NCBI GenBank assembly: GCA_021782135.1
Contig: JAJXVM010000002.1
Span: 1 to 35,899, forward strand
Length of the DNA: 35,899 bases
Direction: 5' to 3'
Source: Myxococcales bacterium
Lineage (GTDB): Bacteria > Myxococcota > Myxococcia > Myxococcales > Anaeromyxobacteraceae
Made by a program: the position numbers and the translations under genes. Positions 34,051 through 35,899 of this stretch are shown here, piece after piece. The first letter of the stretch is position 1, and the number at the start of each line of letters is the position of its first letter. A model generated the notes under the pieces. That model saw nothing but the letters and a program-made list of their open reading frames with translations, ran no database searches and was not told the origin of the DNA.

Positions 34051-34075
34051 CTCGGCGTGCCGTACGCACGCCGAG
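34051..34075 (+). terminator. Hairpin after the capsid gene
   Basis: Perfect 9-bp stem CTCGGCGTG/CACGCCGAG with a 7-nt loop, 11 bp after the capsid stop. No T-tract. May limit read-through from the capsid gene into the tape measure gene. Confidence 0.4.
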
Positions 34076-34113
34076 AGGGTGGTTGCACGCCGGCCGCGCG
34101 GCCCGACCGAGGA

Positions 34114-34145
34114 CCTACCGCTCTTCTCTCCTGTCGAGCGGTAGG
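34114..34145 (+). promoter_or_regulatory. Second inverted repeat before the tape measure gene
   Basis: 10-bp arms CCTACCGCTC/GAGCGGTAGG with a pyrimidine-rich 12-nt loop, 38 nt before the tape measure ATG. Operator, attenuator or terminator; cannot be told apart from sequence. Confidence 0.35.
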
Positions 34146-34183
34146 AGGCCGCAACTCTTCAGCGCTGTGCAAGGAGCGCCGCC

Positions 34184-35794
34184 ATGGGGACCACCACCGA
34201 CTACCCCCTCTCGATCACGATTCGTGCGATCGACAAGGCCACCGCGCCGCTGCGCGCGATGAACCAGCGGCTGCGCGAGAGCACCGCGCCGGTGCGCCAG
34301 CTGGGCGCGAGCCTGTCCTCGCTCTCCGGCGAGGTCGGGATCACGAAGCTCGCCAGCTCGTTCCAGGACGTCGCCGGCAGGGTGGCGGGGCTCGGGCTCA
34401 AGATGCTCGGGCTCGAGGCGATCAGCGTCGGCGCGCTCTACCACATCGTGCGCGGCTCGGTGGACGCAGGCGAGGAGCTGTTCCACGCTGCCAAACGGGC
34501 GGGGATGACGGTAGACGCCTACGCCCAGCTCCGGTTCGCTGCGGAGCAGGCCGGAGTGGAACAGGAGCAGTTCGCCTCGGCGATCGACCAGTTCAACAAG
34601 CGCCTCGGCGACGCCAAGGCGGGTGGCGGACCGCTCCTCGAGTTCCTGCAGAAGGTGAGCCCGGTGCTCGCCACCCAGGTGGCCAGCGCGAAGAGCTCAG
34701 AGGAGGCTCTCGGCCTCCTGACGAAAGCCTTCGAGAAGGTGAAGGACCCGGCGAAGCTCGCCGCGCTGTCGGCGGCCGCCTTCGGCAAGGGCAGCGTCGA
34801 GATGGGGCAGTTCCTCCACGAAGGGACCGAGGAGATCGAGAAGCAGTCGAGGCTCTACAGAATGTTCGCGGGGAGCAAGGAGGTCTCGACTCTCGCGGCC
34901 TCGGAGCTCGCGAAGGCTTTTGGACGTATGAACACCGCCGCGGGCGGCCTGCGAGGCGCCCTCGTGTCAGGTCTCTACCCGGGTGTGCTCGCCATCACGA
35001 ACGCGCTGACGATGTTCATGGCCGAGCACCGCGAGAGCCTGGCCGGTTGGGCGCGCAGCACGAGCACCGCCATCAGCAAGTGGGTGGCCGAAGGGGGCAT
35101 GGAGAAGCTGACCAAGGCGCTGGGGGAAATCTCGTCGGCCGCCGGGTGGGTCGTCGATAAGCTCGGCGGAGTCGGCAACGCCGCGCTGATCGCCGCAGGC
35201 GCGCTCGGCATCCAGCTCGCGGCGTCGGTGGGAGGCGCCACCAAGGAGCTCGTCCTCCTGGTCGTCCAGCTCGCGCGCACGGCCTACGGACTCGCGGCGC
35301 TGGCCTTCGGCCCGGTGGTAGCGGCGATCGGCGACTTCATCGTCGCGATCCGCGCCGGGTACGGGGTCATGGCGGCCTTCAACCTCATCCTGACCGCGAA
35401 CCCCATCGGCGCCATCATCACCGGAATCACCCTGCTCGCCGGCGCGGCGTACCTCATCTACAAGAACTGGGCGCCGATCAAGAAGTTCTTCGAGGACCTC
35501 TGGGACACCCTGAAGCAGGTCTTCTCGAGCCCGATCGCCTCCATCCAGAAGGCCTGGAACTGGGTGACGGGAGGGTCGAGCAGTAGCTCCGACTCGACGG
35601 GCGTGCAGGCGGCGCGCCCGACCATCGGCGCGAACGCGGCCGCCCCGCAGGCCGCCAGCGCGCGGCCGCCGGCTCAGCAGGCCCACGTCACCGTCGACTT
35701 CAACAACCTCCCGCCCGGTGCCCGCGTCAGCCAGGATCCGAGCGGAACCGCCGCCCTCGATCTGGGCCTCGGATACTCCATGGTGACGCCGTGA
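34184..35794 (+). CDS. Phage tail tape measure protein
   Basis: 536 aa from ATG 34184 with AAGGAG 8 nt upstream. The N-terminus (LSITIRAIDKATAPLRAMNQRL) is the usual tape-measure opening. Long helices follow, with hydrophobic segments near residues 335-400 and the motif ANPIGAIITGITLLAGAAYLIYKNW. The C-terminus (VTVDFNNLPPGARVS) resembles Mu-type tape measure proteins. It sets tail length and helps inject DNA. At 536 aa it would specify a short tail (roughly 80 nm by the usual 0.15 nm per residue rule). It directly follows the capsid gene, without the tail-tube and chaperone genes normally placed before it. Overlaps the next gene by GTGA. Confidence 0.85.
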   Translation: MGTTTDYPLSITIRAIDKATAPLRAMNQRLRESTAPVRQLGASLSSLSGEVGITKLASSFQDVAGRVAGLGLKMLGLEAISVGALYHIVRGSVDAGEELFHAAKRAGMTVDAYAQLRFAAEQAGVEQEQFASAIDQFNKRLGDAKAGGGPLLEFLQKVSPVLATQVASAKSSEEALGLLTKAFEKVKDPAKLAALSAAAFGKGSVEMGQFLHEGTEEIEKQSRLYRMFAGSKEVSTLAASELAKAFGRMNTAAGGLRGALVSGLYPGVLAITNALTMFMAEHRESLAGWARSTSTAISKWVAEGGMEKLTKALGEISSAAGWVVDKLGGVGNAALIAAGALGIQLAASVGGATKELVLLVVQLARTAYGLAALAFGPVVAAIGDFIVAIRAGYGVMAAFNLILTANPIGAIITGITLLAGAAYLIYKNWAPIKKFFEDLWDTLKQVFSSPIASIQKAWNWVTGGSSSSSDSTGVQAARPTIGANAAAPQAASARPPAQQAHVTVDFNNLPPGARVSQDPSGTAALDLGLGYSMVTP

Positions 35795-35899
35795 GCGGAC
35801 CTCAGCTCGGGTGGGTAGATGGCCTCGGTGAAGCTGTCCGAACGGCGCTCTCCGACTGGCTCTCGAAGAACGGGCCGAGTTCGGTGAAGGGGGAAGAGG
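35791..35899 (+). CDS. Start of a further phage gene (truncated by window)
   Basis: 36 codons visible from GTG 35791, overlapping the tape measure stop (GTGA): SGPQLGWVDGLGEAVRTALSDWL. In Mu-like phages the gene after the tape measure encodes a DNA circularisation/baseplate-hub protein, but the visible part is too short to identify. Confidence 0.55.
   Translation, partial: MSGPQLGWVDGLGEAVRTALSDWLSKNGPSSVKGEE

Larger units (their letters stand above)
29218..35899. mobile_element. Left end of an integrated Mu/HK97-like prophage
   Basis: From the tRNA-like remnant rightwards, all genes lie on the plus strand and have phage character: a replication protein, a Nu1-like small terminase, small unknowns, a protease-capsid fusion, a tape measure protein and the start of one more gene. 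Tight packing and ATGA/GTGA overlaps are typical. No integrase or repressor is in the window; if present they lie beyond the right edge, as does the second att site. Confidence 0.85.

Noticed and set aside
1-35899. CRISPR array, insertion sequence, rRNA or toxin-antitoxin locus
   Set aside because: No regularly spaced direct repeats, transposase frames, rRNA-like sequence or toxin-antitoxin-like gene pairs were seen.

Overview
The window is very GC-rich, with codons ending mostly in G or C. It carries an outer-surface decaheme cytochrome, an AcnB-type aconitase, a pyruvate dehydrogenase of the alpha2beta2 E1 type, many GTG starts and an ElbD-like ether-lipid gene. This fits a myxobacterium, most likely Anaeromyxobacter or a relative. 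The genus is inferred from gene content and was not tested by alignment.

Layout. (1) 1-4451, minus strand: a three-gene operon read HAD-IB phosphatase -> LarA-like protein -> a large fatty-acyl reductase/AMP-ligase that runs off the left edge. (2) 4525-11210, minus strand: Cof-type sugar phosphatase -> beta-phosphoglucomutase -> GH65 disaccharide phosphorylase with overlapping ends, then a proton-pump-type P-ATPase. (3) 11421-15063: an SDR on the minus strand, divergent from a cysteine-rich lipoprotein and a molybdopterin oxidoreductase on the plus strand. (4) 15166-26703: central metabolism, with acnB (TTG start), a Nudix hydrolase, pdhA, a small exported protein, a decaheme OmcA/MtrC-type cytochrome on the opposite strand, pdhB, the dihydrolipoamide acyltransferase gene, and a fumarase/aspartase-superfamily lyase. 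(5) 26747-29102: two uncharacterised proteins, one of them secreted. (6) 29171-35899: the left end of an integrated Mu/HK97-like prophage. It starts at the 3' remnant of a tRNA-like gene that still has its own terminator. The phage carries a replication protein with iteron-like repeats inside its gene, a Nu1-like small terminase, small unknowns, a prohead protease/major capsid fusion, a tape measure protein and the start of one more gene.

How the genes fit together. AcnB, pyruvate dehydrogenase and the fumarase/aspartase-type lyase feed carbon through acetyl-CoA and the TCA cycle. The decaheme lipoprotein could pass electrons to extracellular acceptors. The GH65 cluster would split a disaccharide with phosphate and convert the resulting sugar phosphate to glucose 6-phosphate. 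The reductase/ligase operon is probably lipid chemistry.

Most notable observations: a GC-rich palindromic repeat family that has entered coding sequence in frame twice; a lambda-O-like replication origin inside the prophage rep gene; a nested ribosome-binding site and start inside the protease-capsid fusion; a prophage whose visible morphogenesis block lacks the expected terminase large subunit, portal and tail-tube genes; and promoters placed so close to their start codons that the transcripts may be leaderless.
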